From Euzebya rosea (GTDB taxonomy: Bacteria > Actinomycetota > Nitriliruptoria > Euzebyales > Euzebyaceae), in the NCBI RefSeq assembly GCF_003073135.1, contig NZ_PGDQ01000002.1, positions 62,001-126,000 of the forward strand: a stretch of 64,000 bases of DNA. Reading direction: 5' to 3'. Of this stretch, positions 32,030-40,474 are shown piece after piece; positions within the stretch are counted from its first letter, which is position 1, and every line of letters begins with the position of its first letter. Made by a program: the position numbers and the translations under genes. The notes beneath the pieces are model-generated. The model was not told the DNA's origin. It saw nothing but the letters and a program-made list of their open reading frames with translations, and did no database searches.

Positions 32030-33792
32030 CGTGGGTCCTTGCTGCGCGAGCGGGACAGGCCGAGGGCATCGACGGCGGACAACCGCCGCGTGAGGGCGGG
32101 GGACAGGCGGGACAGGATCCAGCCGACGTGGGCCTCGGGGCTGACCGGCACGATCGCGCGGTCGTGGCGGATGGCGTCGACGATGGCGCTCGCCACCCGG
32201 TCGGGGGTGTAGGCGCGCCGGCGGTACATCGCCGACGCCGTGGTCCGCTTGCGGTCGGCTTCCGCGTCGTCCACGCCCACGAAGGCGGTGCGATCGGTGA
32301 TGCCGGTGTCGACCACCCCCGGGCAGATGGCGCTGACGCCGATGCCGTGGTCGCCCAGCTCGGCGCGCAGCACCTCCGACAGGCGCAGGACGGCTGCCTT
32401 CGTGGCCACGTAGGCGGACATGTCGCGGGCCGGCGTGTAGGCCAGCCCCGAGGAGACGTTGACGATGTGCCCCGGGAGGCCAGCCGCCACCATCTCGGCG
32501 GCGAACAGCCGGCTGCCGTGGATCACGCCCCAGAGGTTGACCCCGAGGATGCGGTCCCAGTCCGCCGTCGTGGTGCCGAGGAACGGGCCGGACATGCCGA
32601 TGCCCGCGTTGTTGACCACGACCGTGGGCACCCCCAGCTCGGCCACGACGTCCTTGACCAGCAGTGCCATGGCGTCGCCGTCGGCCACGTCGACCTCGTG
32701 GGTGGAGACCCCCACACCGACGGCGGCGACCTCCACGGCGGTGCGGGCCAGTCCTGCGCCGTCGAGGTCCGCCAGCGCCACGTGCGCGCCGACATCGGCC
32801 AGGGCGAGCGCCGTGGCACGGCCGATGCCGTTCGCCGCGCCGGTGACGACGGCGACACGTCCGCCGAGGGGTTGCTGCACCGGTGTGCCCGGGCACAGAC
32901 GGCTGCGCTCCAGCCGGGGACTGGTCGTCCCGTCCTGAACGTGGCGGACCAGGTCGTGGACGGCGTCGGCGATCGCGGTCGGATGGGTGCGGGGCAGCCA
33001 GTGTCCGCCGTGGATCCGCTGGAGGAACGCCTCGGGGGCGAGCTCGGCCAGCTCGTCGAACAACCCCATGGAGACGAACGGATCCTCGGTCCCGATCACG
33101 ACCTGGGTGGGCACGTGCACCGTGCTGCGCCGTGGACGCATGACGCGGTGCAGGTTGGCGCGGTACAGCTCGACCCCGTTGGCGCCGTCCTCGGCCAGGG
33201 TGTCGGCGGGATGGCCCGGGCGCGGTTCGAGGTGTTCCAGCGCCTCCAGGATCCGCACCCCGGTGCCGTTGCGGAACGCCCGTTCCGGCAGGACGGGCAG
33301 CTGGAAGGCACCGATGTACCAGGACTTGGCCAGCTGCCGCAGCGCGTTGCGGAGCAGCCGTGGGGATCCCCCGAGCGTCGCGCGCAGCGCCCGCCCCGCA
33401 TGGTCGAACGACGCGCCCGAGACGCACGTGAACGAGGCGATCCGCGTGGCGATCTCGGGCAGGCACACCGCCTCGAACGCCTGGATGGCGCCCCAGTCGT
33501 GGCCGACGACGTGCACCGCTTCGTCGGGCTGGACGTGGTCGAGCACCGTGCGGAGGTCCTCGGCGAGCTGCGCGAACCGGAACCCGTCGCGGTGGTCGGG
33601 GCGTCCCGAGGCACCGGCACCGCGGACGTCGTAGGTGACCACCCGAGCCCATGGTGCAAGCGCCTCGACGACCTCCTCCCACACCCGTTGGGTGTCGGGG
33701 AAGCCGTGCACGAGGACCACGGTCGGCCCGTCGGTGGAGTGGTGTTCGACGGCCAGCCGGACCCCATCGGTAGCGGTCAGGGTCGTGCGCAC
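32026..33792 (-). CDS. Alpha/beta-hydrolase fused to short-chain dehydrogenase (EphD-like)
   Basis: This is a 588-residue fusion. Residues about 1-285 are an epoxide-hydrolase-type alpha/beta-hydrolase (VVLVHGFPDTQRVWEEVV; Asp nucleophile in VGHDWGAIQAF; late His in GGHWLPRTHP). Residues about 300-580 are an SDR (VAVVTGAANGIGRATALALA; NNAGIGMSG; SSGLAYTP; YVATKAAVLRLS). The layout is that of EphD in mycobacteria, which acts in mycolate or other lipid modification. GAGGAG lies eight bases before GTG 33792. A 23-bp inverted repeat sits 18 bases upstream of the start, followed by a divergent HxlR regulator gene, its likely controller. Confidence 0.9.
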   Translation of the reverse strand: MRTTLTATDGVRLAVEHHSTDGPTVVLVHGFPDTQRVWEEVVEALAPWARVVTYDVRGAGASGRPDHRDGFRFAQLAEDLRTVLDHVQPDEAVHVVGHDWGAIQAFEAVCLPEIATRIASFTCVSGASFDHAGRALRATLGGSPRLLRNALRQLAKSWYIGAFQLPVLPERAFRNGTGVRILEALEHLEPRPGHPADTLAEDGANGVELYRANLHRVMRPRRSTVHVPTQVVIGTEDPFVSMGLFDELAELAPEAFLQRIHGGHWLPRTHPTAIADAVHDLVRHVQDGTTSPRLERSRLCPGTPVQQPLGGRVAVVTGAANGIGRATALALADVGAHVALADLDGAGLARTAVEVAAVGVGVSTHEVDVADGDAMALLVKDVVAELGVPTVVVNNAGIGMSGPFLGTTTADWDRILGVNLWGVIHGSRLFAAEMVAAGLPGHIVNVSSGLAYTPARDMSAYVATKAAVLRLSEVLRAELGDHGIGVSAICPGVVDTGITDRTAFVGVDDAEADRKRTTASAMYRRRAYTPDRVASAIVDAIRHDRAIVPVSPEAHVGWILSRLSPALTRRLSAVDALGLSRSRSKDPR

Positions 33793-33810
33793 GGGAGCGG
33801 CTCCTCGGTG

Positions 33811-33833
33811 TCTGTGATTCGTACCATCACAGA
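33811..33833. promoter_or_regulatory. 23-bp inverted repeat, candidate HxlR operator
   Basis: Perfect arms TCTGTGAT and ATCACAGA around seven bases, in the gap between the divergent EphD-like gene and the HxlR-type regulator gene. A second, smaller palindrome CCATCAAATGATGG follows at 33839-33852. Confidence 0.65.
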
Positions 33834-33943
33834 ATGCTCCATCAAATGATGGCGCATGGCAAGATGTTCCGGGCGAGTGCCGTTGTCGCCTGTTCCGCAA
33901 ACAGGGGCTGGTTCGAGCGGCGGCGAGGGCGCACACTGGGGGC

Positions 33944-34273
33944 ATGGAGGCTGAGGGGCGTTCTGGTTCGACGGTGCCGCGTGTGCCGACCGCGCAGCCG
34001 ATCGCGGACCTGCTCGACCTCTTCTGCCGCCGGTGGAGCCTGCGGATCCTCTGGGAGCTGCGGGACGGGGGCTCCATGACCTCCCGTGCGCTTCGCGCTG
34101 CCTGTGGAGGAGTGTCCGCGGGTGTCCTCCAGCAGCGCCTCGACGAGCTCCGGAGCGCCGGCATCGTGACCGTCAACGGGGGGTATCGCCTGACCCCCGA
34201 CGGCCTCGACCTCCTGGCGCGCATGGCCCCGCTGGAGGAGTGGGCCGAGGCCTGGGCACACCGCTCGACCTGA
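33944..34273 (+). CDS. HxlR-family winged-helix regulator
   Basis: This is a 109-residue transcription factor. It has IADLLDLFCRRWSLRILWEL (first helix of the HxlR fold), RALRAACGGVSAGVLQQRLDEL (recognition helix region) and GGYRLTPDGLDLLARMAPLEEW (wing and last helix). The usual N-terminal Cys of redox-sensing HxlR proteins is not in the standard position; Cys near 28 and 52 are present. It is divergent from the EphD-like gene across 151 bases with two palindromes. The ATG at 33944 was chosen as the only Met start. Confidence 0.85.
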   Translation: MEAEGRSGSTVPRVPTAQPIADLLDLFCRRWSLRILWELRDGGSMTSRALRAACGGVSAGVLQQRLDELRSAGIVTVNGGYRLTPDGLDLLARMAPLEEWAEAWAHRST

Positions 34274-34329
34274 GGCCACGTTTGCCTGCGCGCCGACCGG
34301 AAACGGTCATCGCGAGGAGGCGATCGTCC

Positions 34330-34812
34330 ATGACAACCCGTTCGCGCGTCCAGCGCACCGTCGCTGGCCTCGCGCTGCTGGTCGGGGCGGGCTGGTCGGG
34401 GACCGCGGTGCTGGCTGGGCTCCTGCTCCAGGCGTTCTCGTGCCCCACCAGCTGCGCCCCGGACGTGGCCGCCCTGCTGGCCGGCACGGGCGTCCTGATC
34501 ACCATCCTGGCCCTGGGCGGCTTGGGGCTGTACCTCGTCGTGACCGCCGTGCTCGGCCGGACCGACCCACGGGTCGGCTCGATGGCCACGGCCACGACCG
34601 CCGCCATCGTGCCGGTCGGCCTGCTGGTCGTCGCCGCCGACAGCACCGGCCTGGAACCCATCGCCGGTCAGCTCCTGGCGGCTGCGGTGCTGCTGCTCGG
34701 CGTGGCGGGGATCGCGGCCGCCCGAGCGCGCCGGCCCACCCTTCGGGCGACCGCCGCAGGTGCGGCGGGCCTCCTGGCGGTGGTCGTGCTGACCGTGCTG
34801 ACGCTGATGTGA
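34330..34812 (+). CDS. Small polytopic membrane protein of unknown function
   Basis: The 160 residues form about five hydrophobic helices with short loops and one cysteine pair (SCPTSCAP) near residue 40. I do not recognise the family. GAGGAGG lies about nine bases before the ATG at 34330. It follows the HxlR gene by 56 bases and may be in its transcript. Coding is supported by the ribosome site and by membrane-protein composition in a frame with normal codon use. Confidence 0.6.
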   Translation: MTTRSRVQRTVAGLALLVGAGWSGTAVLAGLLLQAFSCPTSCAPDVAALLAGTGVLITILALGGLGLYLVVTAVLGRTDPRVGSMATATTAAIVPVGLLVVAADSTGLEPIAGQLLAAAVLLLGVAGIAAARARRPTLRATAAGAAGLLAVVVLTVLTLM

Positions 34813-34941
34813 GGCTGGCCCGATCCGAGGCGGTCCCCGGAGGTGTGGTTGTCGCGGGACGTGCGGTAGCCCGGGGTCCCGCCCGACCGGCCGGGCGACG
34901 TCGAGGGTTGCGATCGAGGGGGTGGCTACCATTCGACGACG

Positions 34942-35742
34942 ATGGCTGACCCTCGCCCCATCGGGGTGTTCGACTCCGGCGTCGGCGGGCTGACCGTGGC
35001 CCGGGCGCTCATGGACCTGCTCCCCGACGAGCGGGTCATCTACCTCGGTGACACCGCCCGCGGTCCCTACGGGCCCCGCACGGTGGAGGAGGTCCGGGCG
35101 TTCACCGCCGACGACGTCGGCTGGCTGGCCGAGCAGGACGTCAAGTTCGTCATCGCCGCGTGCAACACGGCGACAGCCGCCGCGCTGGAGCTCGACCCGC
35201 TGACGTTCGACCTGCCGGTCCTCGGCGTCATCGAACCGGCGGTCGAGACCGCGATCCGCGTCACCCGCAGCCGACGCATCGGCGTCATCGGCACGCAGGT
35301 CACGATCTCCTCCGGCGCCTACGACCGGGCGGTCGAGCGGCTGGGATCGGTCGACACAAAGCTGACGAGCGCTGCGTGCCCGCGCTTCGTGACCCTCGTC
35401 GAGCAGGGTCGGACGACCGACCCGGAGGTGCTGGAGGTCGCCGAGGAGTACCTGGCGCCCATGAAGGCCGCGCAGGTCGACACCCTGATCCTCGGCTGCA
35501 CCCACTACCCGCTGCTGACCGGCGTGATCAGCTACGTCATGGGACCCGACGTCACCCTCGTCTCCTCGGCCGAGACCTGCGCACGGGCCGTGTTCGCCCA
35601 CCTCGTCGACGCCGACCTGCTGGCCCACACCCAGACCCCCCAGCACCGCTTCGCCGCCACCGGCGACCCCGCCGACTTCGCCCGCCTCGCAGAACGGTTC
35701 CTGGGCCCGAGGATCAGGGACGCCGATGTCGAGCCAGCCTGA
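34942..35742 (+). CDS. murI: Glutamate racemase
   Basis: It makes D-glutamate for peptidoglycan. 266 residues with both catalytic cysteines: VIAACNTATAAA and ILGCTHYPLL; GVFDSGVGGLTV at the N-terminus and YLGDTARGPYGPR are diagnostic. TACCAT stands nine bases before the ATG with no ribosome site (leaderless signature). The order murI, class II phosphodiesterase, rph, rdgB is that of Rv1338-Rv1341 in M. tuberculosis. Confidence 0.97.
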   Translation: MADPRPIGVFDSGVGGLTVARALMDLLPDERVIYLGDTARGPYGPRTVEEVRAFTADDVGWLAEQDVKFVIAACNTATAAALELDPLTFDLPVLGVIEPAVETAIRVTRSRRIGVIGTQVTISSGAYDRAVERLGSVDTKLTSAACPRFVTLVEQGRTTDPEVLEVAEEYLAPMKAAQVDTLILGCTHYPLLTGVISYVMGPDVTLVSSAETCARAVFAHLVDADLLAHTQTPQHRFAATGDPADFARLAERFLGPRIRDADVEPA

Positions 35743-35843
35743 GGACCCGAGCGGAGCGAGGCCCGGAGGGCTGGCTCCGGGGGGTCGAAGGGGGGGTGGA
35801 GCGTCAGCGAGCCCCCCTGGGTGAACATGTCGAGCCAGCCTGA
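35726..35843. repeat. Direct repeat pair spanning the murI end
   Basis: The 17 bases ATGTCGAGCCAGCCTGA at 35726-35742 are the last codons and stop of murI; an identical copy lies at 35827-35843, 101 bases on. This suggests duplication of the gene end. Confidence 0.8.
35762..35781 (+). terminator. GC-rich hairpin after murI
   Basis: CCCGGAG pairs with CTCCGGG around a six-base loop GGCTGG, 20 bases after the murI stop. No T-run follows, but the next gene has its own promoter signature. Confidence 0.45.
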
Positions 35844-35894
35844 CCCGAGCCCAGCGCGGACGGGCGTGGACCGCATCTCCTAGACTCCCCGGCC

Positions 35895-35942
35895 ATGAGC
35901 CGCACCACCACCCCGCCGCACCGCCGGGACCGCCACCCGTGA
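35895..35942 (+). CDS. Predicted 15-residue leader peptide
   Basis: ATG to TGA, encoding [21 protein letters not shown] stands eight bases before the ATG, the same leaderless signature as many real genes here, and the TGA overlaps the GTG of the next gene (GTGA). It may load ribosomes onto a leaderless mRNA and pass them to the next gene. Alternatively the true start of that gene lies here through another frame, which the in-frame TGA rules out. Confidence 0.45.
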   Translation: MSRTTTPPHRRDRHP

Positions 35943-36694
35943 CGGTCACCGTCACCGTCATCGGCAGCGCCGGGACGCACTCCTCCGCCGAACGGGTGTG
36001 CTCCTCCTACCTCGTGACCCACGAGGGCACCGACCTCCTGCTGGACATCGGGTCGGGTGCGCTGCACAACCTGTCGAAGGTCCGCGACATCGCCGACCTC
36101 GACGGGTTGGTCATCAGCCACATGCATCCCGACCACTACATGGACGTCTTCGGGCTGAACTACGCGCTGCGCTTCCACCCCGCGACGCCCGACCCGATCC
36201 CCGTGTACGGACCGGCCGACATGTACCCGGTGGTCAGCACCACCCTGCCGGAGGAGTCGGTGGAGAAGATGGCCGACCTGCTGCACTTCCACACGGCCGC
36301 GGCCGGGGACCGTGTGCACGTCGGGGACATGGCCATCGAGCTGTTCGCGATGAACCATCCGACGGAAACCCTCGGCAGCCGCATCACGATCGGGGACACC
36401 GTCGTGGCGTTCACCGGCGACACCGCCCCGACCCCCGAGATCGACCGGCTGGCCGCCGACGCCGACCTGCTGATCTGTGACGCCACGTGGCTCGAGTCCC
36501 AGCGGCCCCTGCCCGCTGACGTGCACTGCACCGGCGCCGAGGCCGGTCGGGCAGCCGCCTCCGCCGGGGCTCGCCGTTTGCTCATCACCCACGTCTCGCC
36601 CTACAACGACCCACAGGCGGTCGCCGACGAGGCCGCCACCCACTACGACGGCGAGGTCATCGTCGCCGTCGACCTCATGGAGATCGACCTTTGA
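35939..36694 (+). CDS. Metallo-beta-lactamase-fold phosphodiesterase (Rv1339-like)
   Basis: This is a 251-residue metallo-beta-lactamase-fold hydrolase with [10 protein letters not shown] (HxHxDH zinc motif), later ligands in AMNHPTET and FTGDTAPTP, and ITHVSPYND near the end. Its equivalent between murI and rph in M. tuberculosis, Rv1339, is an atypical class II cyclic-AMP phosphodiesterase. The start is GTG at 35939, overlapping the stop of a 15-residue ORF and lacking a clear ribosome site. The TTG start of rph overlaps its TGA. Confidence 0.9.
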   Translation: MTVTVTVIGSAGTHSSAERVCSSYLVTHEGTDLLLDIGSGALHNLSKVRDIADLDGLVISHMHPDHYMDVFGLNYALRFHPATPDPIPVYGPADMYPVVSTTLPEESVEKMADLLHFHTAAAGDRVHVGDMAIELFAMNHPTETLGSRITIGDTVVAFTGDTAPTPEIDRLAADADLLICDATWLESQRPLPADVHCTGAEAGRAAASAGARRLLITHVSPYNDPQAVADEAATHYDGEVIVAVDLMEIDL

Positions 36695-37425
36695 CCGACC
36701 AGCCCGCACGTCCCGACGGCCGTGCCACCGACCAGCTCCGCCCCCTCACCATCACCACCGGCATGCAGGCCTACGCGGAGGGATCCGCCGACATCACGAT
36801 GGGGGAGACCCGTGTCCTGTGCTCGGCGAGCATCAGCGACGACGTGCCCCGCTGGCTGCGCGAGTCCGGGTCGGGCTGGATCACCGGTGAGTACTCCATG
36901 CTCCCCCGCGCCACCCGAGAACGGACCGACCGCGAGGCCACCCGCGGCAAGCAGAAGGGCCGTACCGTGGAGATCCAGCGGCTCATCGGCCGGTCCCTCC
37001 GTGCGGCCGTCGACCTCGACCACCTCGGTGGGGTGTCGATCACGCTGGACTGCGACGTCCTGCAGGCCGACGGCGGCACACGAACCGCATCGATCAGCGG
37101 CGCCTGGGTGGCGCTGGCGGTCGGGCTGCGCACGGCGGCCGAGCGGGAGATCATCACGGCCGTCCCCGAGCTGACCCAGATCGCCGCGGTCAGCGTCGGC
37201 ATCGTCGACGGCGAGCCGCGGCTGGACCTGTGCTACGACGAGGACGCCGGCGCCGAGACCGACATGAACGTCGTCATGTCCGGCGACGGCCGGCTCATCG
37301 AGGTGCAGGGCACCGCCGAGGGCGTGCCGTTCAGCCGCGAGGAGCTGACCGACATGCTCGACCTGGCCGCCGCGGGCTGCGAGCAGCTGTTCGCCGCGCA
37401 GCGCGACGCGGTCGCCGCCGCGTGA
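36691..37425 (+). CDS. rph: Ribonuclease PH
   Basis: This is a phosphorolytic 3'-5' exoribonuclease that trims tRNA 3' ends. 244 residues with [32 protein letters not shown], the basic loop [33 protein letters not shown] and [21 protein letters not shown] start overlaps the previous stop (TTGA), and the stop overlaps the GTG of rdgB. All signature residues are present. Confidence 0.97.
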   Translation: MTDQPARPDGRATDQLRPLTITTGMQAYAEGSADITMGETRVLCSASISDDVPRWLRESGSGWITGEYSMLPRATRERTDREATRGKQKGRTVEIQRLIGRSLRAAVDLDHLGGVSITLDCDVLQADGGTRTASISGAWVALAVGLRTAAEREIITAVPELTQIAAVSVGIVDGEPRLDLCYDEDAGAETDMNVVMSGDGRLIEVQGTAEGVPFSREELTDMLDLAAAGCEQLFAAQRDAVAAA

Positions 37426-38048
37426 CCGCCCGGCTGGTCCTGGCCACCCACAACGCCGGCAAGGTCGCGGAGCTTCGTGACATCCTGACCGGCCTCGACG
37501 TCGAGCTGCTCGGTGCCGACGACGTCGACCTGCCCGACGTGGAGGAGACCGGGGAGACGTTCGCCGCCAACGCCGTCCTCAAGGCGACCGTCTGCGCCGC
37601 TGCGGTCGGGCTGCCGTGCGTGGCCGACGACAGCGGACTGGTCGTCGACGCCCTCGACGGTGCACCCGGGGTGTACTCCGCCCGCTACGCCGGCCCCCAG
37701 CGCGACGACGAGGCCAACCTGCAGCTGGTGCTCGACCGCACCGCGGGGGAGGAGGCCCCGACCGCACGGTTCGTCTGCGCCGCGGCCATCGCCATGCCCG
37801 ACGGCACCGTGAAGGTCGTCGAGGGCACGATGGAGGGCACCATCGTCCGTCCCCCGCGCGGCGACAACGGCTTCGGCTACGACCCGATCTTCCAGCCCGA
37901 GGGACACGACCGCACCTCCGCGGAGATGGCCCCCGAGGAGAAGCACGCCATCAGCCACAGGGGGAGGGCGTTCCGGGCGTTGCGGCCGCACATCCACGCG
38001 ATGCTCGCCGCGGCACCGTCGAGCGAACCGCCCACCGAGCAGGGCTAG
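37422..38048 (+). CDS. rdgB: dITP/XTP pyrophosphatase RdgB (HAM1)
   Basis: It hydrolyses non-canonical purine triphosphates (dITP, XTP) to monophosphates, keeping the nucleotide pool clean. 208 residues: [60 protein letters not shown] and [12 protein letters not shown] are family motifs. GTG overlaps the rph stop (GTGA). The AAA ATPase gene follows after 11 bases. Confidence 0.97.
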   Translation: MTARLVLATHNAGKVAELRDILTGLDVELLGADDVDLPDVEETGETFAANAVLKATVCAAAVGLPCVADDSGLVVDALDGAPGVYSARYAGPQRDDEANLQLVLDRTAGEEAPTARFVCAAAIAMPDGTVKVVEGTMEGTIVRPPRGDNGFGYDPIFQPEGHDRTSAEMAPEEKHAISHRGRAFRALRPHIHAMLAAAPSSEPPTEQG

Positions 38049-38059
38049 GGACACCGGCC

Positions 38060-39559
38060 ATGGAGGACGCCCGGGCCGCGCTGGCCTTCGCCGACCACCT
38101 CGCGATCCAGCTGCGCGCGGACTTCCCGCTGATCGTCGTCGACTCCCTGGAGGAACAGCGCGTCGTCGCCCGGGCCGCCGAGGTGTGTCGCACCCTCCAC
38201 GTGCGCTGCCTGACCTGGGACGTCATGACGGGGTTCACCTCGGTCACCGAGGGGCGGCCGATGGCCCCGGCGACCGACGCCATCGACGTGTTGTCCCGCC
38301 TGCGACAGATGAGCAGCGACACCCTGGTCGTCCTGAAGGACTTCCACCACGAGTGGGAGGACCACCGGATCCTCCGGGCCGTCCGCAACTACGCCCAACG
38401 CGGCGGCGCGGCCGGGCCGACCGTGCTGGTCGTCGGGGCCGGCGCGACGGTGCCGGAGGCGCTGCGGGACACCGCGGTCACCCTCACCCTCCCCCCGCCG
38501 AGCCGCAGCGAGCTCCAGGAGGTCCTCAGCGAGGTCTGCCGCACCCGCTGGGCGGAGTCGCGACTGGACGCCGCTGGCCTGGAACACCTCGTCGACTCCG
38601 CGCTGGGGCTGACGCTTGAGCAGGCACGACGGGTCTTCACCAAGGCCGTGGTCAACGACGGCGTGCTGGACCTGCGCGACATCGAGCTCGTCCTGGAGGA
38701 GAAGAAGGCCGTCATCGCGTCCTCCGGGGCGCTGGAGTACGTCGAGCCGACCGTCCGCCCCGAGGACGTCGGTGGCCTGGATGCCCTCAAGGAATGGCTC
38801 CGCCTGCGCGAGCGGACCTTCAGCGCGGCCGCCCGGGACTTCGGGCTGCCCCCGCCCAAGGGGGTCGCCCTGATCGGCCTCCCCGGCACGGGCAAGTCGT
38901 TGACCGCCAAGGCCATCGGTGCCCTCTGGGGGGTCCCGCTGCTCCGCCTGGACGTCGGCGCCATCTACTCCTCCTACATGGGCGAGTCCGAACGTCGGGC
39001 CCGCCACGCGCTGCAGGTCGCCGAGGCCATCGCGCCGTGCGTGGTCTGGATCGACGAGATGGAGAAGGCGCTCGCCCACGGTGGCAACGACACGGGCACC
39101 TCCACCCGGGTCATGGGGACGCTGCTGACGTGGATGGCGGAGAAGACCTCGCCCTGCTTCGTGGTGGCCACCGCCAACGACGTCGGCGCCCTTCCCCCGG
39201 AGCTGCTGCGCCGCGGACGGTTCGACGAGATCTTCTTCCTCGACCTGCCGAGCCGGCAGGAACGAGCCGAGATCCTCGCCGTCCACATCCGCCGCAGCGG
39301 ACGGGACGTGACCGGGTACGACCTGGACGCCGTCGCCGACCGGACGGAGGGGTTCGTCGGCGCCGAGCTGGCCCAGGTCGTCCACGACGCCCTCCTGACC
39401 GCCTTCGATGCCAGCCGGGAGCTGTCGACCCCGGACCTGGTGGCGGCGGCCGGCCGTGTCGTGCCCCTCTCGGTCGCCCAGCGCGAGCGGGTCGGGGCGC
39501 TGCGGTCGTGGCTGGCGGAGGGACGGGCACAGCCGGCGTCGGGCCACCGCCCCTGGTGA
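38060..39559 (+). CDS. Ycf46-like AAA ATPase
   Basis: This is a 499-residue AAA-type ATPase. The N-terminal half (about 1-220) resembles the degenerate domain of cyanobacterial/plastid Ycf46. The C-terminal AAA module has GLPGTGKSLTAKAIG (Walker A), VVWIDEMEKALA (Walker B), VATANDVGALPPELLRRGRFDE (sensor 1 and arginine finger) and GFVGAELAQVV (sensor 2). Ycf46 is linked to carbon or light responses in cyanobacteria, but its role in actinobacteria is unknown. It follows rdgB by 11 bases and may be part of that operon. Confidence 0.85.
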   Translation: MEDARAALAFADHLAIQLRADFPLIVVDSLEEQRVVARAAEVCRTLHVRCLTWDVMTGFTSVTEGRPMAPATDAIDVLSRLRQMSSDTLVVLKDFHHEWEDHRILRAVRNYAQRGGAAGPTVLVVGAGATVPEALRDTAVTLTLPPPSRSELQEVLSEVCRTRWAESRLDAAGLEHLVDSALGLTLEQARRVFTKAVVNDGVLDLRDIELVLEEKKAVIASSGALEYVEPTVRPEDVGGLDALKEWLRLRERTFSAAARDFGLPPPKGVALIGLPGTGKSLTAKAIGALWGVPLLRLDVGAIYSSYMGESERRARHALQVAEAIAPCVVWIDEMEKALAHGGNDTGTSTRVMGTLLTWMAEKTSPCFVVATANDVGALPPELLRRGRFDEIFFLDLPSRQERAEILAVHIRRSGRDVTGYDLDAVADRTEGFVGAELAQVVHDALLTAFDASRELSTPDLVAAAGRVVPLSVAQRERVGALRSWLAEGRAQPASGHRPW

Positions 39560-39620
39560 CGGCAGCTCGACGAACGCCTCCCGACGAGCGCGAACGCGCC
39601 GAAAATAGTCATTTCGAGCC

Positions 39621-40433
39621 ATGTCGAGGGCACGGCGACGCGTCGACACTGAGGACATGCAGTCTGCTGGCTCCTCCGTTCGGGGCCACCGCGACACCGA
39701 TACGTACACGACCTGGTTGGTCGGCCTCCTGGCCGCCCTGTTCAGCCTGCCCGTGCTCCGGATGGCCGCGGTGGGTACCCCTCGGCTGGGCCTGCCGGTG
39801 CACCTTGCCGCCGCGTCGATCGCCGGCACCCGCGGGGGTGTCGGTCCGCCGCACGCCGACGGTGAGGTCATCGATCCCGAGATCGTCGAGCACGTCCGCG
39901 CCGCCCAGCAGGGCAACGCCTACTCCTTCTCGGTGCTCTACGACACCTACGTCGACAAGGTCTACGCCTACTGCTACCACCGGGTCGGCGACCGCCAGAC
40001 CGCCGAGGACCTGACCTCCGACGTCTTCATGCGCGCACTCAAGCGCATCGACAGCTTCTCCTGGCAGGGCAAGGACTTCGGGGCCTGGCTGGTCACGATC
40101 GCCCGCAACCGGTGCCACGACCACTTCAAGTCGGCCCGCTTCCGCATGGAGAACGCGGTGGCCGAGGTCTACGACTCCGTGGACGACCAGCCGACCTACG
40201 ACGCCCGTCCCGAACGCAACCTCGAGGTGCAGGAGATGCGCCGACAGGTCCACGAGGCGCTGGCCAAGCTGAAGAGCGAACAGGCCGAGGTCCTCTACCA
40301 CCGCTTCCTGCAGGGCTACGACGTGGAGACCACCGCCAAGGTGATGGACAAGAACGAGGGCGCCATCCGCGCGCTGCAGTACCGCGCGCTCAAGGCGCTC
40401 GCCAAGCACGTCGACGTCGAGGCGCTCCTGTGA
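39621..40433 (+). CDS. BldN-like extracytoplasmic function sigma factor with N-terminal extension
   Basis: This is a 270-residue sigma factor. Sigma region 2 begins near 95 (FSVLYDTYVDKVYAYCYHR; EDLTSDVFMRALKRI; FGAWLVTIARNRCHDHFKS) and region 4 near 200 (QAEVLYHRFLQGYDVETTA; GAIRALQYRALKALA). About 90 extra N-terminal residues contain a hydrophobic run (TWLVGLLAALFSLPVL), recalling the pro-sequence of Streptomyces sigma BldN, which also matches in region 2. The start is ATG 39621 or 39657; neither has a good ribosome site. Downstream is a DUF5667 protein, linked through a 14-codon ORF. Confidence 0.85.
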   Translation: MSRARRRVDTEDMQSAGSSVRGHRDTDTYTTWLVGLLAALFSLPVLRMAAVGTPRLGLPVHLAAASIAGTRGGVGPPHADGEVIDPEIVEHVRAAQQGNAYSFSVLYDTYVDKVYAYCYHRVGDRQTAEDLTSDVFMRALKRIDSFSWQGKDFGAWLVTIARNRCHDHFKSARFRMENAVAEVYDSVDDQPTYDARPERNLEVQEMRRQVHEALAKLKSEQAEVLYHRFLQGYDVETTAKVMDKNEGAIRALQYRALKALAKHVDVEALL

Positions 40434-40474
40434 CCGCCGCCGTGGACCAAGCCGTGGACGGGGGCCAGCCGTGA
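40430..40474 (+). CDS. Predicted 14-residue coupling ORF
   Basis: GTG to TGA encoding VTAAVDQAVDGGQP (Met-initiated). Its GTG overlaps the sigma-factor stop (GTGA), and its TGA overlaps the GTG of the DUF5667 gene (GTGA). It could carry ribosomes across the 37-base gap. Not proven to be translated. Confidence 0.4.
   Translation: MTAAVDQAVDGGQP

Noticed and set aside
33793-35961. Extension of the hydrolase/dehydrogenase frame far upstream on the minus strand
   Set aside because: It covers the HxlR, membrane protein and murI genes; GTG 33792 has a proper ribosome site and matches homologues.
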